DNA of 64,000 bases. Source: Pseudonocardia sp. N23 (GTDB lineage Bacteria; Actinomycetota; Actinomycetes; Mycobacteriales; Pseudonocardiaceae). The translations under genes were made by a program, and so were the position numbers. Shown here piece by piece: positions 7,351 to 17,300 of the stretch. The notes beneath the pieces were generated by a model. It was not told the DNA's origin, ran no database searches, and saw only the letters and a list, made by a program, of their open reading frames with translations. The DNA lies in NCBI RefSeq assembly GCF_002583555.1, contig NZ_BEGX01000114.1:153689-217688 (forward strand), written 5' to 3'. The number at the start of each line of letters is the position of its first letter. Positions within the stretch are counted from its first letter, which is position 1.

Positions 7351-8015
7351 GACAGACCGGCCTCGAAGATCTCAACGAACGTCGGGTCCGGATCGGTGTC
7401 GCCAACGGCCGCGCTCAACGCGGCGAGGTCGCTCGCTGCGGCGGCACCGATGTTGGTCCGGGCGTTGCTCTGCTGCGTGGAGTCGAGGCCCTGCGTCGCG
7501 GTGTCGGTGCGCACGCGGTTGCCGAGCGCCGTGGTGACGATCGCGGAGAACGTGGCGTCGTCGTTGACCGCCGCCGCCAGCTCGTTAAGCGTGTCCAGGG
7601 CTGCCGGGGCGCCATCCAGGAGGTTGGACACCGCCGCGGAGACCGCGTCTGAGACGACGGTCTCGGTCTTGCTCGAGCTGTAGACCGTGGACGTCGACGC
7701 GGTGACGTCGTCGATGAGGTCGGTGAGCTCGGGGATCACGATCGTGGCAACCGCCGCGGTGATCGAGTCCGAGGTCTTCTGCGAGGACCAGGTCGACGCC
7801 GTGCTCGTGGTGCCGTCATCGATGCCTGCAGCGCCCGAGGACAGGTCGTCGAGCCCGTCCTTGAGCTCGTTGATGGCGGCGACGAGGTTGTTCTTCGCCG
7901 TGGTGAGCAGCGCAGAGTTGTCGAGGGCGTTGCCGTTCACCAGCGTGCGCAGGGCCTTCGACTCGTTCGAGACGCGCTGCGCGAGGTTGGCGATGTTCGT
8001 ACCCAGTGAGGGCAT
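7347..8015 (-). CDS. Tail fibre protein
   Basis: 222 residues, rich in Ser/Thr/Ala/Asp. It has repeats of the STWSSQKTSDSI and TVYSSSKTETVVSDAV type and LDTLNELAAAVNDDATF, which are recurrent in phage tail fibre shafts. No enzymatic motif. It sits among the minor tail genes and overlaps the next gene by ATGA. Confidence 0.72.
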   Translation of the reverse strand: MPSLGTNIANLAQRVSNESKALRTLVNGNALDNSALLTTAKNNLVAAINELKDGLDDLSSGAAGIDDGTTSTASTWSSQKTSDSITAAVATIVIPELTDLIDDVTASTSTVYSSSKTETVVSDAVSAAVSNLLDGAPAALDTLNELAAAVNDDATFSAIVTTALGNRVRTDTATQGLDSTQQSNARTNIGAAAASDLAALSAAVGDTDPDPTFVEIFEAGLS

Positions 8016-8314
8016 CAGATCAGTCCGTTCTCGAAGATCAGGCGGAGGTCGGGAAGGTCGTCGTAGGCGGGGTGCGGCTCGGGCGCCACGATGTGCGGGG
8101 CGAGGACGTCGTCACGGCTCACCGGGTGCACCCGGCCGTCGTCCTGCCGCTCCAGCAGCCCCGGGCTACCGGCTGGTGCGTCGACGTCGAGGAGGTCGTC
8201 GAGGCGGGACGCGCCTCCCACAGCGGTGCCGGGGACGAACACCGGGACCGCGTCAGAGCCGCCACCGATCTCGACGACGATGACCTGTTCCCCGGGCAGG
8301 ATCGGCGCAGTCAC
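8015..8314 (-). CDS. Small tail-region protein
   Basis: 99 residues from a GTG that overlaps the upstream TGA (GTGA). It has a beta-rich N terminus (GEQVIVVEIGGGSDAVPVFV) and an acidic C terminus ending LRLIFENGLI. The next fibre protein ends in a similar FVEIFEAGLS. The shared EIFEAGL/RLIFENGL tail may be a docking signal. Function unknown. Confidence 0.62.
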   Translation of the reverse strand: MTAPILPGEQVIVVEIGGGSDAVPVFVPGTAVGGASRLDDLLDVDAPAGSPGLLERQDDGRVHPVSRDDVLAPHIVAPEPHPAYDDLPDLRLIFENGLI

Positions 8315-8715
8315 TCGGTCACATCCTTCGTGATCGAGATGGTGCCCACGATCAGCGTGACCCGGTAGGCGTCGTCGAGAGGGCCGCCGTCGGGGCTGGA
8401 CAGCTCGATGTCGAACGCCAGCGACCGGTTCGCCTCGAGCAGGGCTGTTGCCGCCGGGGTGAGGTAGAGCCGCACCGCCGTTGTCTCGACGGTGCTGGTG
8501 CCGACGGTCCCGGTCCACGGCTGCGCGACGAGCGTCGCGCCGGGTGTGCTGCCCCAGTCGATGACGACGGTCCCGCCTCGGCGGGCCTGGGCTTTGACCG
8601 TCCACCCCGACCCAGGGTCGGCGAGGTCGACGCCGGCCCCGTCGACGACGACGACCCACCAGGGCGACAGGTAGGTGTCGCCCCGGTAGATCGTGAGGTC
8701 GGTGCGGACGGCCAC
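8311..8715 (-). CDS. Baseplate or minor tail protein, BppU-N-like
   Basis: 134 residues starting MAVRTDLTIYRGDTYLSPWW. An early RGD/T-Y followed by a beta-sandwich with GWTVKAQAR is typical of the N-terminal domain of phage baseplate upper proteins. It probably connects fibres to the baseplate. Function is from fold-level resemblance only. Confidence 0.6.
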   Translation of the reverse strand: MAVRTDLTIYRGDTYLSPWWVVVVDGAGVDLADPGSGWTVKAQARRGGTVVIDWGSTPGATLVAQPWTGTVGTSTVETTAVRLYLTPAATALLEANRSLAFDIELSSPDGGPLDDAYRVTLIVGTISITKDVTE

Positions 8716-8718
8716 AGG

Positions 8719-9048
8719 TCAGGCCTGCTCGCCGCCGTCGGCCGGCGCCTCGGGCTCGGCCGGGGCGTCGTCGGGACGCAGACCGCGCAGCCGGGTCGCG
8801 GCCGCCCGGATCTGGTCGGCGGTCGCCTGGTCGATCGTGGCGTCGTCGGCCAGCGCGGCGTCGAGCTTCGCGGTGACGTCGTCGAGCTCGCCGGCGACCT
8901 CGTCGATCGCGCTGGACAGCTCGGCCAGCGCGGCGTTCGTCTGCTCTGCCATCTTCCGGTTCTCCTTCACGTTGCGCAGCACCTCGAGCAGGGCCTGCTC
9001 GATGCGGTCGGGGGCCCGCCAGCGGCGGACGAGCCAGCGGATCAGCAC
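8719..9048 (-). CDS. Coiled-coil protein next to the holin
   Basis: 109 residues: a basic N terminus (LIRWLVRRWRAPDR), a long heptad-like helix (about 20-90) and an acidic Pro/Glu tail. The GTG start lies 5 bases after the holin stop. Not recognised; a lysis accessory or tail assembly protein is possible. Confidence 0.55.
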   Translation of the reverse strand: MLIRWLVRRWRAPDRIEQALLEVLRNVKENRKMAEQTNAALAELSSAIDEVAGELDDVTAKLDAALADDATIDQATADQIRAAATRLRGLRPDDAPAEPEAPADGGEQA

Positions 9049-9053
9049 GGCGG

Positions 9054-9413
9054 TCAGGGGCCGTCGAACTGGATGGCCACGGGCACGGCGGCCGGGGCCG
9101 GCGCGGTGACGCGGTCGCGGATGACGACGGCGACGATCGCACCGACGATGCCCATGAGCGCGGCCTGCTGCTCGGAGGTCCACTGCACTCCGAACGCCAG
9201 GACCAGGGCGAGGACGGCCTGCGCGGCGCCGAGGATGGCCGGGACCATGCTGTCGGTCCGGACGAGGATGGCGGTGACAGCGCCTGCGATCGCGACGGCC
9301 GCGGCGTTGACCGCGCCCTGCACGGTCGGGTCGGCGCCGAACACGAACGCGGCCAGGACCTGGACGAGCGGGGCGAGGAGCCCGACGTAGAGCAGGGCAG
9401 GCTCGCGCTTCAC
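9054..9413 (-). CDS. Holin candidate, four membrane segments
   Basis: 119 residues with four hydrophobic segments: about 8-28 (LLYVGLLAPLVQVLAAFVFG), 33-49, 57-75 and 85-99, then a short C terminus. Small multi-TM proteins directly after an endolysin are the usual actinophage holins. They form lesions in the membrane that release the amidase to the wall. The GTG overlaps the amidase TGA, so both are coupled. Confidence 0.78.
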   Translation of the reverse strand: MKREPALLYVGLLAPLVQVLAAFVFGADPTVQGAVNAAAVAIAGAVTAILVRTDSMVPAILGAAQAVLALVLAFGVQWTSEQQAALMGIVGAIVAVVIRDRVTAPAPAAVPVAIQFDGP

Positions 9414-10270
9414 GGCTGCACCTCGATCGGGTCCGCGACGACCCGGACCGGGCGAGGGTTGTCGCACAGGGCGTGCGAACGCCGGTCGAGCTCGTTCCAG
9501 GTGGCCAGGCCGACCCACTGCACGGGGGCGCCCTTGGCGATCTGCTCGTCGGCGGAGGCAACCTCACCGCCGGTGAGGCCGACGAAGATCGGGCCAGCGA
9601 GGAGGGCCGTGCCGGTGACGCCCTTCCCGAGATCGCTCTTGATGTACATGACGTCGTCCTCCGGTCGGAGCGTGGGAGCGGGACCGGCGCCGCTGGCGCC
9701 GCCCCGGGGGATGCGGTGCAGGGGGTCCGCGAGCAGAGCCGCGACGCGGCCGCGGAACGCGGTCATGTCGATGCCGGTCGGGTCGATCTTGCGGCCCTTC
9801 GGGATGGCGCACTCGCGGTGCGCGCACACGCGGGATGCATTGCGGCGCATGAAGTACAGGAGCGCCGCGACGAGCCGCGGGTAGCAGTCGACCTGCTCAG
9901 GCGTCCAGTCGCCGGACCCTGCACCGGTCGACTCGGCCTCGATGCCGATGAACCGGTAGTTCAGGCTCGACAGCCCAGCCCACCCGGAGTCACCGGCGTG
10001 GTAGCTCAGCCCGGCCGCGATCACGTAGACCGTGCCCGAGCGGCCGAGGCCGAGGTGCGCGAGCGGGCCGGGCAGGCCGGCGTGGCCGTCCCGCACGACC
10101 TGCAGGGACGGGTACTCCCCCGTGCGCGGCCCGGCGGTGTGGTGGCAGACGACGCCCTCGACGGCGGTCATGCCTCCGTGGCCGCGGTTGCGCCATCCCG
10201 ACACCTCGGCGACGGGGTAGCCGGTGAGCCGTGCGGCGTCGGCCAGCCACGGCACGTAGATGCCGCTCAT
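9410..10270 (-). CDS. Endolysin, N-acetylmuramoyl-L-alanine amidase (Amidase_2)
   Basis: 286 residues. The amidase_2 (PGRP-like) domain covers about 25-180: zinc ligands are visible in VVCHHTAG and CAHRECA, and the catalytic lysine region in KGRKIDPTGIDM. It cleaves the bond between MurNAc and L-alanine in peptidoglycan. The C-terminal approximately 100 residues, after a GASGAGPAP linker, probably bind the cell wall and match no family I know. The gene lies in the middle of the minor tail cluster just upstream of the holin. Confidence 0.9.
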   Translation of the reverse strand: MSGIYVPWLADAARLTGYPVAEVSGWRNRGHGGMTAVEGVVCHHTAGPRTGEYPSLQVVRDGHAGLPGPLAHLGLGRSGTVYVIAAGLSYHAGDSGWAGLSSLNYRFIGIEAESTGAGSGDWTPEQVDCYPRLVAALLYFMRRNASRVCAHRECAIPKGRKIDPTGIDMTAFRGRVAALLADPLHRIPRGGASGAGPAPTLRPEDDVMYIKSDLGKGVTGTALLAGPIFVGLTGGEVASADEQIAKGAPVQWVGLATWNELDRRSHALCDNPRPVRVVADPIEVQP

Positions 10271-10464
10271 CGCGGGTCCTGCCGTCCGGTGTCCCAGCCG
10301 TCGAGCTCGTACTGGCCGGGCAGGGTGACGTCGGCAACCGACCGGATCGGCTCGTGCTCACGGACGAGGAAGTGGCGGATCTGGTCGTCGGTGGTGACCT
10401 GCTCGTCGGGCATGTCGCGGTACGCCAGCGACTGCAGGTCCTGCTCCAGCTCGTGGCGCGCCAT
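10267..10464 (-). CDS. Hypothetical protein upstream of the endolysin
   Basis: 65 residues, charged, with ELEQDLQSLAYRDMPDEQVT and RHFLVREHEPIRS. The ATG at 10464 is preceded by a G-rich stretch and the stop overlaps the amidase ATG. Not recognised. Confidence 0.55.
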   Translation of the reverse strand: MARHELEQDLQSLAYRDMPDEQVTTDDQIRHFLVREHEPIRSVADVTLPGQYELDGWDTGRQDPR

Positions 10465-10569
10465 GCGGCCCCCTGGTCGGCATCGGGCGGATGCCACCTG
10501 GGGCGGGACCTCGGCCACCGAGGGCCGGTGAGGGGATGCTACCCGGACCAGGGCGCAGCCACGGCCTGC

Positions 10570-11151
10570 TCAGGCGACGACGAGCGCGGGGCCCTTGTCC
10601 TCGATGACCAGCTTCGCCGGCCACGTCGGCGCCGCCTGCGCCGTGTACGTCCCGGCCAGCCCGGCCCAGAACGTCACGAGGACCTTGAGCGGCACGTCGA
10701 TGGCGCTGTCGTCGACGCCGACCGGACGGGCCAGCGACACCCACCCGACCATGTTCAGGCCGCGGCCCGACCCGGACGTGTCGCTGGTCCCGGTGTCGAG
10801 GACCGTCGAGCTCGCCGTCGGCGCAGACCCATCGAGGGTGTGCGTGATCTGCGCGATGACGAACCCGGGCGACACACTGGTGAAGCCGAGGTTGGGGACC
10901 CGAACCTCGAACGTGCGGCCGTACGGCATCGTCACCGCGGCGCTGAGGATCGCGGCCCCCGTCGCCGGTGTCGTCCCGGACGTGGTCGCCGAGCCCGACG
11001 TCTTCACGACCAGCCCGCCCGCCACGACGCCCCGCGCCCCACCAGCCGCGGCCCGCTGCGCGCGCATCGCCTTGCGGTCGAGCTCGCGGAGCCGCCCCTC
11101 GGTGCGCTGCGCCTCCGACGCCTCCGAGGTGGTCTCACCGATCCGGCCCAT
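10570..11151 (-). CDS. Minor tail or baseplate protein
   Basis: 193 residues. A charged helical N terminus (EAQRTEGRLRELDRKAMRAQ) is followed by a beta-rich domain (about 45-190) of the type seen in small tail proteins near the lysis genes of actinophages. The start overlaps the previous stop (TGATG). No catalytic motif. Confidence 0.65.
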   Translation of the reverse strand: MGRIGETTSEASEAQRTEGRLRELDRKAMRAQRAAAGGARGVVAGGLVVKTSGSATTSGTTPATGAAILSAAVTMPYGRTFEVRVPNLGFTSVSPGFVIAQITHTLDGSAPTASSTVLDTGTSDTSGSGRGLNMVGWVSLARPVGVDDSAIDVPLKVLVTFWAGLAGTYTAQAAPTWPAKLVIEDKGPALVVA

Positions 11152-12269
11152 CAGGCCACCGCCTTCGTCGAGAACCGCGTGTTACCGGGGTCCATCGCCA
11201 CCCCGATCATGCGGGCGGTCGCGGTGCCGTCGTCGAGCCACGGGTGCCCGGTGTAGGCGAACGTCGCCGTGTCCCCGAGGTTCCACGCCGTTCGGTAGGC
11301 CGGCGCGAGGTCGGTCGGGGCGCTGTAGGTGATCGTCTCCACGGCATCGCTGTACTCGGCGCCGTAGGAGGTGGCGAGCGCGTCGAGCTGCGTCTGCCGC
11401 GCCTCCGACACGCTCGTGCGGTCGGCGCGCTCCAGCGCCGGCCACGGCTCGCCGCGGTCGACGGTAGCGACCCCGACCAGGCGGGTAGCGGAATCCGACC
11501 CGGACGAGTCGCCGACGACATACGCGGTCTCGGTGGTCTCGGAGTCATCGACGTCCCCGGAGATCGCGACGAGCGGGTAGTCCCAGGTGGCGTCTGGGTT
11601 GAACGCGCCGAGGGCCGGGTCCCCGATCGCGGCGGTCCACGAGAGCTGGGACTGGTCGTCAGACACCTGCGGCAGCAGCAGGATGTCGGGGCCGCCATCG
11701 GCCTCGACGATGGCCTTGACGGCCTCGGCGGTGGTGCGCAGGTCGACGCCGGCGTAGGTGACCTCGTCGCCCTCGACTCCGGACAGCGACGGCAGGGTGA
11801 TCGGGAGGCCCCGACGGACACCGGTCATGGCGAGGTCGATGAGCTTCGTCGCCCGGTCCCGGGGCGGGAGCGCGAGGGTGACGGACGCGGCCGGGTTCGT
11901 CGGGTCCCCGAGGTAGCTGGGGGCGAGCACCATGCGCTTGTCGAACAGCTTGTTCAGCGACGCGCAGCCGATCGACACGCCGGCCGCGTTCCAGCCGAGG
12001 GTGTAGACGGGCCCGGCGGCGAGCGCGGCGCCGTCGCGGCGGAGGATCACCAGGGAGATCGACGACATCCCGTTGCGGATGCCGCGCAGCGTGTCCCGGG
12101 TGAGTTTCCCCGCGCGGTCGGCGCCGGGGAGCGGCACGGTCAGGGTCATCTTCCCCAGGGTCGACCAGGCGAGGTTCTCCTCGAACGACCAGCCGGGGTC
12201 GTCGAGGGCGTCGACGATCTGCCCGGTGCGCGTGTAGGCGACCAGGACACGGAACTCGGGCTCGTCCAC
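11151..12269 (-). CDS. Minor tail protein (tail-hub-like)
   Basis: 372 residues from a GTG 4 bases after the preceding gene. It starts DEPEFRVLVAYTRTGQIVDA and is beta-rich throughout, with a central region LTLALPPRDRATKLIDLAM. Position after Dit and one further minor tail protein suggests a baseplate hub component. No hydrolase motif is visible. Confidence 0.68.
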   Translation of the reverse strand: MDEPEFRVLVAYTRTGQIVDALDDPGWSFEENLAWSTLGKMTLTVPLPGADRAGKLTRDTLRGIRNGMSSISLVILRRDGAALAAGPVYTLGWNAAGVSIGCASLNKLFDKRMVLAPSYLGDPTNPAASVTLALPPRDRATKLIDLAMTGVRRGLPITLPSLSGVEGDEVTYAGVDLRTTAEAVKAIVEADGGPDILLLPQVSDDQSQLSWTAAIGDPALGAFNPDATWDYPLVAISGDVDDSETTETAYVVGDSSGSDSATRLVGVATVDRGEPWPALERADRTSVSEARQTQLDALATSYGAEYSDAVETITYSAPTDLAPAYRTAWNLGDTATFAYTGHPWLDDGTATARMIGVAMDPGNTRFSTKAVA

Positions 12270-12273
12270 AAGA

Positions 12274-13368
12274 TCACGAAATTTCGATGGTGCCCTGGAT
12301 GACGAGCACGCCGGGGATCGGATAGCCGCCGGGGACGAGCGGGCGGCCGGTGCCCGCGGGCCCACCGGACGAGCTCGACATCTGGTAGGTGCCCAGGTCC
12401 GAGCGGGCGGAGGAGAACGGGAAGTAGAGGTTCATCTGGTTGCTGTTCGGCGGGATGAAGCACTTCCCCAGCCAGATCGCGTACAGCGTGCCCACCGGGT
12501 TGTGCGCGTTGAGCTTCGCGAGGATCTGTGTCTCCTCGATCGGCGCCGAGGTGATCCCGGGCGGCAGCGTCGTGGAGATGTCGCCCCAGCCCGCCGGGGG
12601 CGCGCCCGCGCCGACCTTGAAGATGTAGCGCAGGTGCATGCTCTTGCCCTGCACCAGGTACCGGCCGATCGCGGAGCCGTTGGGTCCGACCGGCACACCG
12701 GAGGCGTCGCCCGCGGTGAGCAGCGACGGGGTGAACTGCGACCACGACGCCGGCGCGACGACGCGCTGCCACGCGGACCCGGACCACACGTCCTCGGAGC
12801 CGTCGCGGAACTTGCGGCGGTCACCGATGTAGGCGCCGTTGCGGGTGTCCCCGGTCTCGACGAGCCGCGGCGCACCCGGCGCCCGCGCCCACGACATGAT
12901 TGGCACCGGCGTCTGCGGGCCGGCGCTGGTGACCTGTACCCGGAACAGCGGCACCGTGTTCGACGGGGCGCTGGGGATGCTCGGCGACGCCGACGCCGCG
13001 CTCTTCACCGTGTTCAGGCGGTAGGTCGCCGAGTCCGAGGAGTCGACGATCTCGCCGTAGATGATGTCGTAGCGCGACTGCCCCGACGTCGGGATCGGCG
13101 TGTCGAGCGGGACAGTCATGGTCGCCGTCGAGGTGCACACGTACGTGCCGAGCGCGGCCTCGACGACAGCCTGGTGCGCGGTGACGAGAATATTGTTCCC
13201 GGACACCGACGCGCCCGGACCGGCGCCCTCGACGGCGCCAGACTCGGTCAGGATCGACGACCCGACCTGCTTGGCCCACGACGCGCCCAGCGCGAGGCGC
13301 GCCTCCGGGCTCGTCACGGTCTGGTTGGAGACCCACGGCGAGGTCGTACTGGCACTCGATGCGCCCAT
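12274..13368 (-). CDS. Minor tail protein
   Basis: 364 residues, beta-rich and low in charge, starting MGASSASTTSPWVSNQTVTS. A SGNNILVTAHQAVVE segment and a SRYDIIYGEIVDS motif are typical of baseplate or fibre-base proteins of actinosiphoviruses. The C-terminal half carries SGSAWQRV and a probable carbohydrate-binding beta-sandwich. Substrate unknown. Confidence 0.7.
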   Translation of the reverse strand: MGASSASTTSPWVSNQTVTSPEARLALGASWAKQVGSSILTESGAVEGAGPGASVSGNNILVTAHQAVVEAALGTYVCTSTATMTVPLDTPIPTSGQSRYDIIYGEIVDSSDSATYRLNTVKSAASASPSIPSAPSNTVPLFRVQVTSAGPQTPVPIMSWARAPGAPRLVETGDTRNGAYIGDRRKFRDGSEDVWSGSAWQRVVAPASWSQFTPSLLTAGDASGVPVGPNGSAIGRYLVQGKSMHLRYIFKVGAGAPPAGWGDISTTLPPGITSAPIEETQILAKLNAHNPVGTLYAIWLGKCFIPPNSNQMNLYFPFSSARSDLGTYQMSSSSGGPAGTGRPLVPGGYPIPGVLVIQGTIEIS

Positions 13369-13381
13369 GCTGGTTCCTTCC

Positions 13382-14308
13382 TCAGACCCACGTACCGCGG
13401 GTGTGCACTGTCAGCGCCGTCCCGGGCCCGGTCGCGCCGGTCAGCCGGAACGTGCAGATGTCGCCGGGCCGCAGCCGCGGCCAGCCGCCGGTCACCCAGA
13501 CCGCGCCGCGCGCGTTCGCGCCGCCCAGCACCGCGCCGTAGGCGGGGATCGGGGTCGGGCAGCCCGGCACGTCGAACGCGACCCGCCCCGACGTGTTGAT
13601 GAACAGGTTCTCCCCGGCCGCGGTCGTGCCCCGGATCCCGACGATCGACGTTCCGCCGAGGTCGGCGATCTGCACGCCCGCGGTCGGCCCGGTCGCCTGC
13701 AGTACCACCTGGTTGTCGACCGTGCCCGTCCCGGTGACCGTCGCGGTCGCCAGCGTCGGCGCCGTCCCGGTCGCGATACCCGGCGAGCTCGACACGATCC
13801 CGGACCCCGACGTCGCGATACCGCCGACCCCGTCAGTCCCCGCCGACGACGGGCCCACGCTCGCCCACGCCACCGCATACCGGTACGGGTCCGCCGCGAT
13901 CACCGGCACCGACCAGTCCCACTGCCGCGGCCCGGTCTGCTCGACGAGGACCTCCCCCGCCTGCTCCACGTAGGCCAGCAACGGCCGCACCGCCCCGTCG
14001 ACGACGAGCGGGTACCGCTCCCCCGGGTCCGGGCAGATCGCCAGCAGCCGCTCCGCGGTGTCCCAGGCGACCGTGTCCGACAGCGGGAAGAACCGGCCCT
14101 CGATCGACATGCTTCGGGTCTGCCGGTACGCCGCCGACCGGTGCGCCCCGTCACCCGTCTCCCGCTCGTCGTGCTTCGTCCGGCGGGCTGGCGCCGTCAG
14201 CCAGCCCTTGATGCTGGTGCAGATCCACGCCGTCCCGGCCGCGTCGACGTACTGCTCGTGCGTCGGGCCGTGCGAGGCCTTGAGCACGTCTAGGGCCACG
14301 AGCCTCAT
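13382..14308 (-). CDS. Distal tail (Dit-like) protein
   Basis: 308 residues. The start at 14308 has AGGAGG 6 bases upstream. The N-terminal about 170 residues (GRFFPLSDTVAWDTAERLL, WDWSVPVIAADPYRYA) match the Dit/minor-tail fold, and the C-terminal galectin-like part is beta-rich. It is the first gene after the tape measure protein, overlapping it by ATGA, which is the normal Dit position. It would cap the tail tube and anchor the baseplate. Confidence 0.78.
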   Translation of the reverse strand: MRLVALDVLKASHGPTHEQYVDAAGTAWICTSIKGWLTAPARRTKHDERETGDGAHRSAAYRQTRSMSIEGRFFPLSDTVAWDTAERLLAICPDPGERYPLVVDGAVRPLLAYVEQAGEVLVEQTGPRQWDWSVPVIAADPYRYAVAWASVGPSSAGTDGVGGIATSGSGIVSSSPGIATGTAPTLATATVTGTGTVDNQVVLQATGPTAGVQIADLGGTSIVGIRGTTAAGENLFINTSGRVAFDVPGCPTPIPAYGAVLGGANARGAVWVTGGWPRLRPGDICTFRLTGATGPGTALTVHTRGTWV

Positions 14309-17300
14309 CCGGTCCTCCTGGCCCACTGCTGCCTGCGGACGATCTCGTCGGCCAGCCGGGAGATCTCCGACTGCGACATCGGCTCCCGGGCCTGCAGCGT
14401 GATCTGGGCGCCGTCACCGCCGCCCGGGCGGACCTTGTCCCACTGCTCCGGGGTGAGGATCGCCTCCGGGCGCGACGTGCCGTTGTAGACCGTCGACATG
14501 CCCGGCGGGAGCCAGCCACCCGAGTCGTAGCCGCCCGGCTTGTCGTAGGCCGCAGCGAGCGACCCGTACCGGGCTCGGGCGTAGCGCATCGACGCGACGA
14601 TGTTCGCCATCGGATCCCAGATGTCGTTGGCCAGACCCGGGTCGCGGTAGGCGCGGAACGTCGGGTCGATGACCTGCATCAGGCCCTTCGACGGCGTGCC
14701 CCGCGCGGCGTTGGAGTCCCAGTTGTTGATCGCGCGCGGGTTCCCGCCCGACTCCTGGTTCATCCGGCGCAGCGTCCGATCCGCATCGGCCGGGGACAGC
14801 CCGAGCCGGGCCAGAGCCTGCGTGACCAGCCCGCGCCACTGCTCCACACCGGCCCCACCGGTGTAGGAGACGTTCGACTTCTCGTCCTCCTTCTTGCCCT
14901 CCCCGACGAGGAACTCCAGCACCTTGTCCCGGCCGAAGTTCGCGATGTTCTTCGGGATGTCGAACATCTGCGGCGGCGCGTGGAACGGGATCGCGTTGAT
15001 GATCCCGTCGGTCGCCGAGTTGACGAGCTCCCGGACGCGCTGCTGGAACCAGTTGTATGCCCGCGCGGACCCGGAGAACGCGACCGCGCCGTCACCTGCC
15101 GCGCCGGGGATCCCGTTCATGGCCCAGTGCACGTGGTTGTAGTGCTCGGCGCGGGTCCCGGCCGAGTAGGTGAACGGGCGGCCGTTCTTCAGGTTGATGC
15201 CCGGGGTGTGAATCAGTTCCGTCGAGCCGGGGTACTTCGCGGCGATCCACTGGTCCACGGCGAGCATGAACGGCATGTCCATGCTTCGGGGGCCCGCGAT
15301 GTCGATGGCCTTCCCGGCGCCGTGGTAGCCGGGGTCCCCCGGCCGCACGCTCGAGGTGAGCCGGGCGGTGGGGAACGCGCCGTGCACGATGTTCCACAGG
15401 GCCTGCCAGACGCTGCCACCGCCGGAGCCCACAGAGCTGGAGCCGGACACCCCGCCGACACCAGCGCCGGTCTCGGACTCGGTCCCGCCGAGAAGGTTGC
15501 GGTGTAGCCGGTCGGCCGCGGCCATGCCTCCGAGCTTCGCGACCGCGGGCGCCGAGAGGACGTACTCGGGGCCGGCCTCACCGGCACGCAGGAGCATGTC
15601 GTGCGGGACGGGCCCACCGGCCGCGAACTCGGGGATCTTGTCGAGCCCCTTCGCGGGCTCGACGCCGGGGAGGAGGTCGGCGACCCAGTTCCAGGCGACG
15701 AGGATGCCCTTGTTCCACACCGTCTCGATGAGGAAGTTCACGGGCTTCGCCAGGAGCGACTTCATCCCGGACCAGATCCGACCGATCCAGTCGACCGCGG
15801 ACTGGAACCCGTCTTTCACCCAGTTCACGCCGGCGACGATGGCGTCGAAGGTGGGCTTGATGACGTTGGTCCACACCCACGAGATCACCGTGCCGATGCC
15901 CTGGAACGCGGGCTCGAAGATGTTGTGCCACAGCCAGTTCAGGACCGGGGCGAGCACGTTCTGCCACAGCCACACCATCGCGTCGAGGTTGGGCTTGATC
16001 AGGTTCAGCCACACCCACTCGACGATCGCGCCGATGGCGTTGAAGATCGGCAGGAAGACGTTCTGGTAGAGCCACTCGGCGGCCGGGGCGAGGACGTTCT
16101 GCCACAGCCAGACGAGGGCGTCCCAGACGGGCTTGAGGACGCTCTCCCACAGCCAGGTCGCGGCGGCACCGATGGCCGAGAACACGGGCTGCAGGACGTT
16201 CTCGTAGAGCCAGGTCGCGGCCGCGGCGAGCACGTTCCACGCGACGATCAGCGGTGCGATGAGGACGGTCATGATGACCGCGAACAGGACCTGCGCGGCC
16301 TTCCCGATGAACGAGAACACCGGGGAGAGCACGGACTGCCACAGCCACGTCGCCGCGGTGGCGATCCCGTCGAACGCGGGCTTGAACACCGACTTCCACA
16401 GCCACGTCGCGACGCCTGCGATCACCCGGAACGCGCTGTCGACGAAGTCGCGGAGCCACTCGACGTTGTTGTAGGCCCAGATCAGGGCGCCGACGAGCGC
16501 CCCGATCGCCAGCACGATGAGCGTGACCGGGTTGGCGTTCATGACGATGTTGAGCGCGGCCTGCGCCAGGGTCCACGCCTTGGTGGCGCCGACGACGGCC
16601 AGGAGCAGCCCGACGGCTACACCGCCCGAGGTGGCGAGGAACGACAGGATCTCCGGGACAGGGCCCCAGCTGAAGATCGCCGAGCCCCAGTCGATGAGCG
16701 TGGAGAAGATCGGCAGGATCTTCCCGCCGATGAGGTCGACAACGGTGGTCTGCAGGGTCCGCTGGAAGGACTCCATCCGCGCAGACGGCGTCATCAGCGC
16801 CTCGCCCGCAGCGTCTGCTGCCCCACCGATCTGCCCCAGCCCGGCCGCCGCCGTCTCCGGGTGCAGCGCGAACAGCGCCGCACCCAAGTCCTCGGCCTGG
16901 GTGCCGAACAAGCCGGTCGCGAGCGCCGCCTGCTGGGCCGGGTCCTTCACCGCGCGGAGCCGGTCGAGGACCAGGCCGACGCCGTCCTTCGCGCCCTGCC
17001 CGCCCCGCGCGATCTGCGCGGTCATCTGCTCAGCCGACAGGCCGAGGCCCTTGAACGCCGCCGCCGAGGCCTCCGACCCGTCAACCGCCCGGATCGAGAA
17101 CTCCTTCAGCGCGTCGGCGACCAGGTCCCCGTCGCGGGCACCGGCCTGCAACCCCTGCGAGATCAGCCCAGTCGCGTCCGCGGCGTCGAGCCCGAGCTTC
17201 CGGAACTGGGTGCCGTACTCGTTCAGGGTGTCGAGGAAGTCCTCGGCCTTGTCCGCCCCGACCTGGAAGCCGCGATAGATGACGTCGAGCGCGACCTCAG